Below are positions 1 to 18,945 of a DNA stretch of 64,000 nucleotides, piece after piece (position 1 is the first letter of the stretch; the number at the start of each line of letters is the position of its first letter). A model generated the notes under the pieces. That model did not search any database and was not told where the DNA came from. It saw only the letters and a list, made by a program, of their open reading frames with translations. Position numbers and translations under genes: made by a program. The DNA lies in assembly GCA_034620365.1 (NCBI GenBank), contig JAQGEQ010000192.1:1669001-1733000 (forward strand). The letters run 5' to 3'. Origin of the DNA: Pegea sp. RAD2-039. Taxonomy: Eukaryota; Chordata; Thaliacea; Salpida; Salpidae.

Positions 1-117
1 AAAAATAAGATATTTATTTATTTTATCTAAACATTCACTTAGCTTCTAACTTAATAGCGACCATAATTTCCTGGTTTTCAAAGTTTTCAAAAAATCATTT
101 TAATTGTTCTGAAACAG

Positions 118-6263
<6,146 letters not shown>

Positions 6264-7679
6264 TCCCGACTCTCTTGCTTCAAGTGTGTGCGGCAACCAA
6301 TATTGTTATTTCGGCTTCAGCGCCAAAATTCTTTCATTTTATTCATTATTACTTTTCAAGGTACAAATGTATATTCAGTAATGGTGAATTTCCATTTGAT
6401 TTTTTCAATTAGTTTTTGATCGACAGTAAATCAAGTGCTTTCACCTTTTTTTAGTTGTAATTTATCATGTATTTGTTGCAAACTAAGCACTCTACTTGTA
6501 CAGACCTTTCTGCCTTATTATCAAAACATTTCCAAAGTAATAAATCAGTAGAAGTATTTTTGCCTGCCGTTTATTTTAATGCAGGAATATTTGAGAACCA
6601 ATCAACATATTTTGTGAGTTTTTTAGTGAAATTATCAACTTTGAATTTAAATGAGTTATTTTCAAGTGAATGTATTCTCACTGAACAAATTTTCTTACAA
6701 TTATTTCTTATACAATGTATTTTATCATTGTTTGTATTCACTTTGCATATTTCTAATAAATTAACTCGATCTATTAAAGAGTTTGTTGTTTGATAAAACG
6801 CTAGAACATGAGGATCAACCAGGATTACAAATAAGTTTTTCTAACGTCAAACTTGCTCGCTACATAAATGAAAAACTCCAAATTAGACTGACCACTAGAT
6901 GTCACTATTTCTCCAAATTTGTGTCAATTAAACTTGGATTTATTTTAGCTTCACCGTAAACTTTCTACCCTGGTCAACTACCTCCTCCCTTAAAGCTAAC
7001 AATCTTTTAACGATTAGGAGCTAACAAACAACATAAACTACTAGCAAGTAGATGTAAATTGATAAAAAGGTTTTGAAGCCAGCTGAAATTTCATCGAATG
7101 AAATTCAACTCAATTATTTCGACATCTAACTACAAAATGATCAAACTTTGATGATTTAGGGGATTTAAATTAGAAGGTCTTAATCTCTGACGTGTCCTAT
7201 TAGGAGCCAGAGTCAGAGAAGACTTCATCAGAAGACAAGCTGAGGATTCAGCCCCAAAATTTGTGACGGTATTGATTTAAAGATTTCTATGATGTAAAAG
7301 AAATCACCAAATTTGGATTCGTTCATACTTCTGTTATAAGAATTAAAAAGAATCATCTGATATCTTCATCTAATTAGAAACTATAAGATCTGCTAATCTG
7401 TTTGTTAGAATAAATTTCTACAACATCAAATTTGTTCTATTTTTATTTCAAATATTCACAATTATTTTTGTATCTATCGATAATTATGAACCAAGCACGT
7501 GTCAAAAAAGTTCTTGTGTATTTAGATATTAAAAACAACTGGCTGAAGATTAAAGTAGAATCAGAAGATGTCTTCACAACTTCTCAAGCAACTTGCTGAT
7601 GACAGCAACAACAGCAGATGACGTCATCGACACGTTAACAACAATCGAAAGATTTATGGGGTTAGTGTTTGTGATGTAG
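6264..7679. other. Convergent spacer between myosin and GTF2A2 3' ends, with one coding-like segment
   Basis: No supported gene. The AT-rich spacer must hold the myosin 3' UTR and the GTF2A2 3' UTR. Within it 7204-7268 is bounded by AG and GT and reads without stops (ARVREDFIRRQAEDSAPKF). A second slightly GC-richer patch at 7560-7660 contains a TGACGTCA palindrome. Neither could be linked to a gene. Confidence 0.5.
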
Positions 7680-8006
7680 TTAATCGTCCTTTTGGTTAGC
7701 ATTGCGACCATCACAAGCCACAATCTTTACCTTATCCACTTTAATCTTAGTCAGGCAATCAGTAAATTCACCGTTTTTAACAAGAAAAGTCCAAACATTA
7801 TCACAGAAGCGATATGTGTTGAGATCGCCTTTGAAGGTGACGCGATTCCGAACACGTGACGACAGCGAGACGTTAATTGATTTGTCAAACTCTAGAAGGA
7901 CTCGAATTGCCAGTTGAGGAGAAATCTGTTGAGTTTGAATCAATTCATCTAAAGTCTCCTGCAGACAATTACCCAAAGTAGTGTTACGATAAAGTTGATA
8001 AGTCAT
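7680..8006 (-). CDS. GTF2A2: Transcription initiation factor IIA subunit 2 (TFIIA gamma), intronless
   Basis: Small subunit of general factor TFIIA, which stabilises TBP on promoter DNA in the nucleus. The single-exon frame of 108 residues starts [20 protein letters not shown] and carries the family blocks [32 protein letters not shown] and [12 protein letters not shown]. Length matches the roughly 109-residue animal proteins and similarity is end to end, so start and stop are secure. It lies 66 bp behind the LRR gene on the same strand. A pyrimidine tract ending in TTAG lies 34 bp before its ATG, consistent with receiving its 5' end by trans-splicing as the second gene of an operon. Lack of introns suits that position but could also reflect an old retrocopy. 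Confidence 0.97.
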   Translation of the reverse strand: MTYQLYRNTTLGNCLQETLDELIQTQQISPQLAIRVLLEFDKSINVSLSSRVRNRVTFKGDLNTYRFCDNVWTFLVKNGEFTDCLTKIKVDKVKIVACDGRNANQKDD

Positions 8007-8072
8007 TTCAATTTAACTAAAAACCTAAAAGTTCCAGGATCTAAGAAACAAAAATAAAAAGCGTCACGTGAT
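8007..8072 (-). promoter_or_regulatory. 66-bp intercistronic gap with strong 3' splice acceptor (possible trans-splice site)
   Basis: On the minus strand the LRR stop is followed by ATCACGTGACG, then TTTTTATTTTTGTTTCTTAG (8060 to 8041), a textbook pyrimidine tract plus AG, then 34 nt to the GTF2A2 ATG. Two further AGs, in TTTTAG and TTTTTAG, follow. No AATAAA is visible in the gap. This fits an SL-type operon junction; a cis-spliced bicistronic message is the alternative. Confidence 0.5.
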
Positions 8073-8804
8073 TTAGAAATTCACGCGCTGTCTACGACCA
8101 ATAAGCACGTGACTCATTCCTTTCCAGTGCTCGGGTGGTTCTACGAGAGGGTTATCGCGTAAATCAATGGTTGCTAGGTGCGCATAACCTAGCAACGTAT
8201 CGTCATCAAAACTGGTGATGTTATTGTTAGAAAGAATGAAAGTTCGAAGGGTTTCACAACCCATTAAGCCCTTGGGTACTTTTGTTAGTCGATTTGCTGT
8301 GAGATCAATATAATGAAGTTTGTTAGACACATAAGATGTGGTGACGTCATCATCAGTGATGTCATTACGCGCGCAATTGATCCATGTGATGCTAGGTGAT
8401 TGGTGAAGAGGGAGACGACTGAGGTGATTCCCCTCAAGTCCTACTCTTTTCAGCTGACTCAGTTGTGATGACGTAGCAGGAAGTGACGTCATTGCACAGT
8501 TGTTTAGCCACAGATTTTGAAGATGAGTGAGTTGAGAGACCCAATCAGGGAGGTAGGAGAGATTAGGATTATTACTTGCGCTGAGGGTCCGTAGTTGCTT
8601 ACAGTAGACCAGGCAGCTTGGTAACATAGTCAGCTGGTTGCTGTCAAGGACCAGTTCACAAAGTGTCTCACTAAAAAGGGACACCTCACTTGGAGGTAGC
8701 ATCAGTTGATTATCATTGAGAAGAAGAGACTTGACTTGTGTCTTGCCTTCTGTCATGTCACTGGACAGTACTGTCAGGCATCTGTGACTAAGGTTTAGAG
8801 TCAT
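8073..8804 (-). CDS. Leucine-rich-repeat protein, 243 aa, single exon
   Basis: A 243-residue protein made almost wholly of LRRs with the typical LxxLxLxxNxLxxLP pattern, for example LCELVLDSNQLTMLP, LQNLWLNNCAMTSLP, LKRVGLEGNHLSRLP and LHYIDLTANRLTKVP: roughly eight repeats from residue 25 to 220. It ends with a short basic tail, GRRQRVNF. No signal peptide or membrane segment is seen, so it is probably intracellular and protein-binding. I could not assign an orthologue. The ATG follows directly after TTTTCTCTATTAG, so an acceptor abuts the start codon; this could be a 5' UTR intron or a trans-splice site. It is the upstream partner of GTF2A2. Confidence 0.85.
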   Translation of the reverse strand: MTLNLSHRCLTVLSSDMTEGKTQVKSLLLNDNQLMLPPSEVSLFSETLCELVLDSNQLTMLPSCLVYCKQLRTLSASNNPNLSYLPDWVSQLTHLQNLWLNNCAMTSLPATSSQLSQLKRVGLEGNHLSRLPLHQSPSITWINCARNDITDDDVTTSYVSNKLHYIDLTANRLTKVPKGLMGCETLRTFILSNNNITSFDDDTLLGYAHLATIDLRDNPLVEPPEHWKGMSHVLIGRRQRVNF

Positions 8805-11800
8805 CTAATAGAGAAAATGGCGTCACAACAATTGGGGGTAAAGTTAGAGACTGAATTGTTGAAATACATCAAATAGAAAACCACAAAAAAGTTTAAGAAA
8901 TTTTGAAAATTAGTTTGATGGTAAGCATAACGATTAAAGAATGGCCGGAAAAGTTTTATTCCAAATATTGATAGATTTGTTGAGCAAGATAAAAATAAAT
9001 AAAATTGTAAATAAATTATTAAATATTTAAAGCATGCTGAGATCAAATGAAAAAAATGATTTTGTTGCTTATAAAATATCTATTATCATTTCAACATCAT
9101 ATTAAAGTTGTAAATATATAAAAAAATAAACTAAAAAACAATTTTATTGATTGAGCTATCATAAAACATTTGAATCATATACATAGTATTAGTGTTTATG
9201 ACAATAAGAAGATAATATAAAACTTTTATCAACTTGCATAATGAAGAAAAAATATAAGAATTAAAATAAGAATATATTTTTTTCCAAGTTATATTTTATA
9301 TAAAATCAAAATATCATTATTAAAAAATTCAATGACTATATACTGCTACACCTGATTATAATTTAAAAGTATATTTTAACTTAAACAGAATAATTAAGAT
9401 ACTATTTCTATTTCAATAATATAAATTAGTTATTAAATTTAATAATATTGAATTTTTATTTTAAATAAGAAGACAATAAGTTTTGAAGTATAAATAAATA
9501 ACTGACAATAATTTAAAACATCAGCTATTTGTTAATTTATTTTATTTATTGCAAATTTTCACAAATATCTTGTAGCTTGATGTATAAAAATTGAAAATTG
9601 CCTGACATAAAAGCAATCTTTTTATGAAAAATTAAAACATATATAAAATACTACTTGAAATTCAAAATAGAATAAACTAATATATGTATTCAAGGTGTTA
9701 ATAACTAAAAAAATACTTTTCAAAAAATTTAAATAGATTTAATGTTTCATTTAATATAGAGTTTTATTTCAAAAAAACTAAACTTTTTTACAAAAGTTTT
9801 ATGCACTTGCAAATCTTTAAAACATGAAATTTGCTTTCAAACATACAGGTTTGAGTACTACTGCTTTACAAATAGTAATTTAAAACACAGAAATAATATA
9901 TTTTAAAAAGTAATCTTTAAAAAATATGAGATTTTCTGTAGAGATAAACTGAAACTATTGAACATTTCAGTAACTAATTGGGCTGCTTTCTATACACTTT
10001 AAAAAAATTGTTAAGCGCCAGCCATTGCAAAATACAACGACTGTCAAACCGCAATACGAGTAATACTAGTGGTAAACAAAAGTTTTTTTACATAAAAATG
10101 ACAACATTAGGATATTTTTTGAAATTTAGTTATATGCATTAATGACCATTATTTGAGATTTACAATAAAACTTTTAATTTTTGTCTCAGTCAAGGTCTGA
10201 GAAGAAGACGACTAATGCCATAAATCACCTATGAACAAAATTGTGACTGTGGGTTCAAGTTATTATCTTCAGCCACCGAAAACTGTTTGAGATGTATGTT
10301 AGCTAATATTTACATTGATTTATGATTATAGTGGAGAGTAGCGTGCGCTAAACTACCCCCATTATTTAGTTCTGGTTCCATTGTTCGGTGACACGGCTTA
10401 AAAAACCTAGAAAAGTCACATAAAAATCTACAAATTGTAGATTTCCAGTCTGACTTTACTCCCATAGCCTTTGCTTCTTTCAGAGAATGGTACTATTCTT
10501 CTACATACTTTAGGCGCTCGATAAATAGTGAAGCAGAATTCTCGAAGACTATGCGGGTTCACGCTGAATGAATTAGCAGCAAATCGACTTAAGCTTAAGT
10601 CTATTTAGTAAACTTTTTAAAATATTACTATACCAGTAGCTTTACACATTGAGATATAAACGTACTGATATACATTACATAATTTTTTTTTTAATTATTA
10701 ACATTTTATGTAATTAAGCATTATTATATTGTAGAGGGCCCGTGAACTGGCATGTGTTACATCTACTTTTTTCTATATTTTCATCTTAATTATATATAAT
10801 AATTATATTATTAAATGAGCGGCACTCTGCTTCGTGTTCATTGTTATAAATATGTAAAGAAATAGAATTAAATAAATAATAAAAAACATTAAACTTTATA
10901 TTAAAACTGAATATTTGTAACTATTGAAACCCAGTGTTTGAAATCAAATAAAGAAAAAGTTTTTAATACTTGGTATTCTTTACATTAAAGAAATTTTTGA
11001 TGAGATACCTAACTGCCCTGTACTGCCTCTGTTCTCTGGAATGCCTCTGTTCTTCATTATAATTAGAAAGTTTGGCTTAAATAATCAATTAGTTATGTAA
11101 AGACTAAAAACTTAGTTTCTATTGTATAAGTGGCACTACTGACAGAGAGATAAAAACTTTGAAGTGTAATACCAAAATTTAAACTATTTAAGCGGCGGGC
11201 AACTACAAGCAACATATCACTGATTTTGTATGCTCTTAGAAAGATTGAAGTATTTCCTTACCTTAGGAACCCAAGTTAGAAGTCACGATTTTAACCGATT
11301 TAATTTATGGTTGAGGAAGATTGTATCTACAGTAAAAGATCTATAGCTTAAATAGTTTCTTACTAAGAACAAAATTCTTACTTCGGTTTAAATCATTTGT
11401 TGAATTTAAAGAAATAAATGTTAGTAGAAAGGTTAAGATGATAATTGATATAAGTAGTAAATGCAATAAATTAGATGTTTCTGAATTTGTGTGGTTGTTT
11501 ATTGGTTTTAGAAAATCTTTTCTAAAGTTTATGCATCTAAGCCATAATTTTGACACATCAACCACAATTGCATCTTCAAATAATTGATTATAAATCGTCA
11601 TGATGAAAAATCATTGATAATTTTTAAGGACTTTTACTATCATACTTTCTTGAAGCCTAAAGCATAAGAACTATAAAAATGAAAGTTATCAAATGATCTT
11701 TGTAAACTGATCGATAACGCTTTCAACCACAAACTATTTGATAACAGTTCTTAATATAATCGGGTTTGAATCTGTTGAGCTAGATTCAAGAAGTAAGAAC

Positions 11801-12236
11801 ATATAGAGATGATTGCACATATACATCAACAAAAGCAATAATATCTTCGTTGTGCTAGACAAAACTTTGAGATGGATCACGTTAGAGTCCTCAATTAATC
11901 TTGGATGTAGCTGACTTGGTTCACCAGTTTGAAGATTTCATCAATTGAAAATATGAGCTGACGAGATTTAGTTGAAGGTAATACATTTCGGAGAAATGAA
12001 ACAGTTGAGAAAAGGATAAAAGATGAAAAATATTCAACAAGAGCAAAAAACAAGAAGAAAAATAATGGACAATTGAATCTTAGATATAAAAACAATTGAA
12101 ACATAATTGGTTTATTTTGGCTGAAGAACTGACATCTAATCAATTGTAAGCTGATTTTCGAGATAAAATGAAAATGAATTAAATTAGATGAATTTGAAAA
12201 ATGATCAATGAACACATCGGAAGTGAGAATACGAAT
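8805..12236. other. AT-rich spacer, no gene seen
   Basis: About 3.4 kb between the LRR start and the SNX27 stop. From 9050 to 10000 it is almost pure A/T. A slightly richer patch at 10320-10620 holds a perfect 9-bp-stem hairpin (aaatctaca / tgtagattt, near 10427-10447). Short open frames at 11341-11601 and 11895-12215 are hydrophobic, low-complexity and unsupported. SNX27 3' UTR should lie at the right end. Confidence 0.5.
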
Positions 12237-15200
12237 TTATTGTTCCTCTTCAATTTCAACAAATATATTTCCCTGTAGAAGTAAATAAATGATATTTTGA
12301 TGAAGATGCGAGGGTCTTTTACCTCTGATTTCTCGTCAAAGTTGCTACTGGCAACTTCTTTCATCCATTTTCGTTCATCAAGGACACGAACAAAGGACTC
12401 CATCATATATGAAGACTGTTAAAATAGAAGTTTAGACCTCAAAATACCATCCACACAAGCAGCCTACATAGGAAGAATAGATTTCAACCCAGCGCGCTTT
12501 CTTCTCTCCTCTTTGATATTGAAACTTGAATACAGGATCAGTATCTTCCGATAGATTCCACTGTTTCATTTCGTCCCATGAAAAATCGATGACTTGCGAC
12601 TAGATGGTGAGATGTTAGTGGAAGTCTGTATCTCCTGCTACTTATGACTTACCTCTAGTTCACCTTCGGTTGTGCATGCGAATAATTTGAAGTTTTCGAA
12701 TGATATCTTCACTATCACGTGACCTTGCTTGCGCGAATCACAAGCGCAGTGAGGAAAAGTTACGGTTGAGTGGTCACGTGATTCTTGCACTGTCTTCAGA
12801 TACTAAAATGGATTTTTTTAAAGTTGCGCATAAAAATCAGATTTTAAAATAAAATAGACAAAAAGTAAAATATTGACAGATTTAGAGGATGTTAGTGAAT
12901 TCCGACTTTTACCAACCTGGTCAATGTTTCCTTGGGTCGCAAATAACTTCAGTTGAGGTCCCTGTCTCGAAGAAACACTGATCAATCCACTTTCTACTTC
13001 TTGTAAATACTAAGAAGTTGAAAAATTAAGAAATGTCAGAAGAAAATTGTAAGTCAAACTGACCTGCGCATAAAGTACTTCTTGCACAAATTTGTGTGAT
13101 GACAGTAAAGCTTTCTCCTGACCACCATGGAATAACCATTTGCGGATGTAAAACGATTTCTTCTTTTTTGTAAAAGAAGATAACTTTACATCAGATTCTA
13201 ATTTGAAAACTGCAACAAATAGTAAGAAGTTGATATCATATCAGCAAACTTTTCAGCTGTAGGAGCTGATAAAAAAAAGTTATAATTTTGTTCCTACTGT
13301 TTAATATGAATCAAAAACAAAAGACGTTTATGACTAAGAGTTTAGAAGAAAGTGTTTTGAAGAAATCATTTCATCTTTCATCAGCAAATTACTTACAAAA
13401 ATTATCACCAGTTTTGATAAAAACTGCAAATAATCCGAATAGAGATGAATCAACATCATATTGTTCAAGATATTTCTGCAATCAAAGATAATTTTATGAT
13501 TTTTTATTTACTTATAAATAAAACTAATTTAAAGAACTTTTTTAACGAATAAAAAGATTAATCTGAAAATGATTTGATAACCTGACAAATTTCTTGAGCA
13601 GAGAGCTCCAAATCTTCATCACTTAGACTAACAGAGATGTTATGTGTGATATGTAAAGTAGAATTAAATATTTTTCGTGGTTTCGCTTTTAGTTCTCTGT
13701 TTTCATTATTTGAAACTTCAAATGGATCACTTTTATTACCATTAGAAAGTTCATCTGAATAAAAATTAAATATTTCCACCAATCAAATGTGAAATTTAAA
13801 ATTGATTCAACATTTCTACACTTCTCAAAGAATTATGTGTCAAGATGAAGATTACCTTCTTGTACTTTTCCAATTTCAATATCAGGATTATAAGCATGAG
13901 TTTCAACATCATCATTTCCATAGGTGTCCAAGTTCAGAAAATCTAACACCTGATCGCTTTCTTGAATTACACGAACACGAAAAGCTGGAAGTAAAAGAAA
14001 TAAACATCTCAAGTTATCATGTGAGAATAAATAAACAAAAAAAACTGCCATGAAGAAAATATAGATGTTAAGAACATGAATTGAAAGTTGAAATAGAAAA
14101 GCAACAAACTTTTCTGTAGATATTTCTCCAACAACAAACGCCTTTTTTCTAGTTGTTGATCTGACATTTGAAAAGGCCATTTTCCTGGAAATTTCGGGAA
14201 TTCAAAATCTTTAAATATTTTTTGTAAATCTTCATGAAGGGTTAGAAATTCGCTGTATCTTCTTTTAGTGACCATTCTTCCATCAAGAACAACCATGTAA
14301 ACCTTTTTACAAATATCATTTAACAAACACCACCTTTGAAACTGTTAACAACTTACAACATATTTGTTGCTTTGTTCTTCAATATGCTCAAAGTTTGGAA
14401 TCGTCAAATCTAGTCTTTTAACATCCGTATAATCATAAAAATAATCATCATCAGGATCCAGGCGTTGAAAGTCTCTAGCTGGCACAGATATAACCATCAT
14501 TGTGAGACTATCTCCACCAGCTTTTATCAACTCAACCACTCTTTTATGGGTTGCTCCCTCAACTGCAGTGCCGTTACTATAATCAAAAACAAGAGATAAG
14601 AAATTGGAATATAAATAAAAGAATTATCAACAACAGCAAATAAGTGATATTTAGTTGTAGTATTTGAACTTCAATTGTATTTATGAATGATTGTTATTTG
14701 TGTATGCAACTTACACTTCTAATATTCTATCACCAGGTCTCACACCAGCTTTTTCAGCAGCTCCACCTTCTAAGATTGCGCTTACATGTTGCAAAGGAGC
14801 ATATAGCACTCCATTAATACTTTTTAATTGGCCTAAGATTAAAACATCAAAATTATTAGATAAAAGTCCAATAGAATGTTTCAAATACCAAATGTTGAAT
14901 CATATTATTTAAAAAAGTTTAATTATATAAGCAAATTAGGAACAAAAAACATTGCAAAGCTGCAACACCAACGAGCTAAAAGAACTAGGTTAAAATCAAC
15001 TGATGTTTACTTAAATTTAATTAAATATTTCTCTACATTTTCTAAAAGTAATTACCTCCTTCACTAACTTGGCCTCTTACATTAAACCCAAACCCAGTTT
15101 CAGTTTTCTTAAAGAATACAGTTCTTGGCCCTTTATATATTTGCTCCCTTCTTAATCTAAAAGAAAGATGATAAAGTCATAAAGATCATTCAAATCAAAA

Positions 15201-15450
15201 TATAAATTTATAACTAAAACAACAAAAAACAGAAATGTAAAAAATAATTCTATTTATATGAGATTAAATTAGACCATTACATTAAAGTAAAGCTAATCTA
15301 TTAAAGTATTGTTATTTGTTTCATTGTTTTTTTTAGCTACAAACAATTAAATAGATAATCCATTTAGCTAAACTCTTTTATATCACTTAAAAAATACTTT
15401 TTTAGTTTAGAAATTTATCATTTTTTAACTCACTTATTCTGCTGAGACAT
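12237..15450 (-). CDS. SNX27: Sorting nexin 27 (PDZ-PX-FERM), 14 exons, 559 aa
   Basis: Endosomal adaptor that binds PDZ-ligand cargo and retromer for recycling to the plasma membrane. Exons: 15434-15450, 15056-15156, 14715-14832, 14357-14576, 14110-14302, 13856-13984, 13582-13754, 13397-13475, 13064-13209, 12917-13009, 12653-12802, 12468-12599, 12323-12415, 12237-12272; 1680 nt, all in phase. The tiny first exon encodes MSQQNK. PDZ (about residues 10-110) has [14 protein letters not shown] and [20 protein letters not shown] (about 135-240) has TKRRYSEF and [10 protein letters not shown]. The FERM-like module follows, with [28 protein letters not shown] and FSWDEMKQW. The C terminus is acidic (VEIEEEQ). 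The first FERM lobe is much less conserved than the rest, and the acceptor of exon 5 has a poor pyrimidine tract though the phase is right. Human SNX27 is about 540 residues. Confidence 0.95.
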
Positions 15451-18400
15451 TGCAATTAACAGTTTTTGGTTTCTGATAAACTACCATAAAAAGCAAAATG
15501 TTAGTAATTAGATAAGAAACTGCATTAAAGAAAAAAAACAGTTTTATTACATTAGCAAACTATGCACTGTATGTAGGAAAAAAAGAGTTTCATAAAAAAC
15601 ACATTTATGAAACAACAGAAATTTCTATTTTTAGATAAAAATTTCTAACCACTAATATGATCTCTTCTAACAACTATAAAATATAATTCTAGAAAACAAC
15701 CATTGAATAAGATTAAATAAATAAGAATTTATAAATTAAATTACTAAAATATAACTAATATAACATTAACTTATATTTACATCTAACAAAAACTAAAGAT
15801 TTTATTGAAAAAATAATATAGAAAATAAAAATTAATCTAATAAAAAAGTTATATTATTATATTTATTTAGCAAATCTATTTAAACTAAAATCATTATACA
15901 ATGGTCACTTTTTTAATTCAAACAACCATAAACAGCATTTTTATTAAAAAGTTTAAAAACTACAAACATACTTCTAATACTATCTAATCAAATTTTAGTA
16001 TTTTATAGCAGGTTTTTCGTAAAATTATCTTGAAAAGTGTTTAAACTAAACAAACATAAATTTCTTAATAAAGAAAAAATTATAAAATTTAATTTTGAAT
16101 AAAAAATAGAACCCTAAAATTAGATAAATAAACCATCAATTAAATTAAATATATCAAAAGTATTCAAAATAGTTTGTAGATAAAAAGAAAAATTAAATAA
16201 TTATTTTAGGTGAAATTTAACTCAATAAAATGTTTAATTATTGATTAAGAATTTTGGGTAGAACAGGAGAAACTTTTTGAAATAAGAATCAGAATAAATT
16301 AAAAAATATATTACACATGTATTTTAAAACAACTTATAAGTTAAAAAAAGTAATCTTTTATCATACATAAACTTATAAAACTAAACATTTGTATTTACAA
16401 AGTTAAAAAAAATTAATTTAATAAAATTAAATTTAAAAAATGATCGCTTTTATAATTTTTTTAAAAATTACAACTGAAAATTGAAATAATGCAATGATAA
16501 TAATTGATCAGGCATACTAATAAAATCTAACATAGTTTTAAAACTTAAATTTTTCACAATCTTTTAAAAATGTAACATTGAGAAATATAGAAAATATCTT
16601 TTTTAGCCAAATGAACCAAATATCAGTTTAAAACAAAATTAATCAAGTTTATGCATTATTTATTTACTTAAACAAATTAAAATAGGTTAGAAATCAATGA
16701 AATTATTTCAACTTGAACTTGTACACTTTTCTAAAAACTTAAGCCAACACAACCTTTGCTAACGCCAAAATTTTGGGCTGATACAAAGTTATCATATTTA
16801 CAGATTTATACAATAAAGTTAGTAAACAAAGAAAACGTTAAAATTTATTATAATAGAACCTTATTATACATAATTTTAATGAAATATATTACCATAAAAT
16901 TTATAAAATCACATTTTAACCTTAAAAATTTTTACTTCCGATACCTACTTACAACTTCCTTTTTTTCTCTACTCATTTCACATTTCGTTTAACTACAAAT
17001 AAATAACTCTATAAAACTGTATGCCTTCAAATAAGGTTATTTACTTTACTTCCTACCTACAGTATTTAACATTTTTTAAATATATTTCTTAAAAGATAAT
17101 TTTATCAACCATGTTAGTTTATAATCAGCAAGTTTAAATGCAAGCTCATGTGATATAAGTGCTACAAAAAATGCTAACAAATTCAAACTGCTGACAATTT
17201 ACATTTTCGAGGTTATATCAAAGGTGAAGTTAGACATAAGTGAAATTATAATAAATTTCATATATGAAATACGTATTTATTTTAAAATAATTAAGTTTGG
17301 AAAGATTCTTTTCTGTATCATGAGACAACACATTGTATTAGACATTTATATTTTTATATAGTGATATTACAGCCACAAGAAAAAATTATAATATTATTCC
17401 AATAATAATAATAATAATAATAATAATACAGTCTTTAGATGACTCACTACAGACATCAACACACATTTTAAGAGCTTTTGTATTTATTTTAAAAAGATTT
17501 CTGTAAGAATTAAGAGTCGTAAGCCAAGACTACACTTTATTTTACAGTCAGAGTTTGACAGAAACTAAATTTTATCTTATATAACGCTTTAAGGTAAAGC
17601 TAGACTTTTGCAAATTGGTTTGTTATAAAAAGTAAATATTTCACCTTTGATCATTTAGCAATATAATTAAAGTTTTTGTTCTTACTCCTGTTTAAAAAAA
17701 CACTTATAGAACACTAAATAAGTTTAACAGTTTATTTAATAACTTCATTTGTATAGTATTTCTGCCAAAAATCAAGCCATAAAATTAAAAAAAAAACTTA
17801 TTTTACAAATATGAGATTTCTTCTTAGCATTGAAAGAGGCTTGAAAATAGTAAAGTGCACGCTAAAAATATTCTAAAATGTGATAAACTAGCATCAAATA
17901 AATTAACAGCCGAACTGTAATTTCTTAGCATCATATATTTCCATGAGTCAAAAGTTAAAAAAAAAAGTATAAATTGGATTATAGATATTGCAAAGTACAT
18001 ACTTGCCTAAAATAAGTTATCCCTATCAGAGCTTCACTCTAATTTCACTTTAAACAAATTTATAGCCAAACATAACTCATGAGTATTGTTTATTTTTATG
18101 ACAAGAGGTTTGCTTAATTAATTATGTCCTGCTTAGTCCACTGAAATTCTTTCTTAAATTTTGTGATTTAGAATTTTTATTGGCCGAGAAGCTTCAGCTG
18201 ACTCAATTTGTAAACTTTAGTTTTAAAACAAGTGACACGAGCCAAAAATTTTATACCAGAAGAACATATGGCCCCCTTCATATAGAAAAAATCTTTATTT
18301 GATTCAGAAATTCTTTGTATTTAATGAAATCAGTCCTTTTCTCTTCACTTTTGATTAATCTTATAAATCATTTGAGGCTAAAAACAACTTAGGGTGAACT

Positions 18401-18945
18401 CATAATTGAGTGCTCCTGGTTGAACTTTGTTTCGAGCTAACAATAGAAACTACAACGCGTGTATACTACCTTTCACCAAGCTTACACAAAAGTTCAACGA
18501 AAATGGCCGCGAGGCAAAGTTAACGTTGAAATGTTCTTGTACGAAATTACAATTTAAACCATAGCATAACATTGGAAACAAATACAGAAGAGATCTCACT
18601 GACTTAGCAGCGACAAATGAAATATTCATCTGTGTCCAGTAGTAAGCTAGTAACAAGGTTCATAATGAAGAAACCAAGGTCAACAAGCTAAAAGTTTGAC
18701 TATGTAGCTAAAGCAGCTGAAATTTAAAGATACATTAAAGTGCTTAATTAACTTAAAAGCAATATTTGATAATATTTTTCATTGAAAAAGTCCATTTTAG
18801 TAAAAGAGTTTCTAAGTTACGCTGTGTAATTGAGAAATCATTAATATATACACCATGCTTGTTACAAACTCATTTTTCTTATTATTTTTATTCAAATTGT
18901 ACAATTATTTTACAATTTTCCATTGTAATGTAAATAGAATTTACT
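15451..18945. other. AT-rich spacer upstream of SNX27, no gene seen
   Basis: About 3.5 kb. It should include the SNX27 promoter and 5' UTR at the left end and the PIPOX 3' UTR at the right. No frame with credible composition was found. 18360-18660 is noticeably less AT-rich and contains AAAATGGCCGC, but nothing coding could be supported. Confidence 0.5.
17401..17428. repeat. AAT trinucleotide microsatellite
   Basis: About nine uninterrupted AAT units in the SNX27-PIPOX spacer. Confidence 0.95.
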
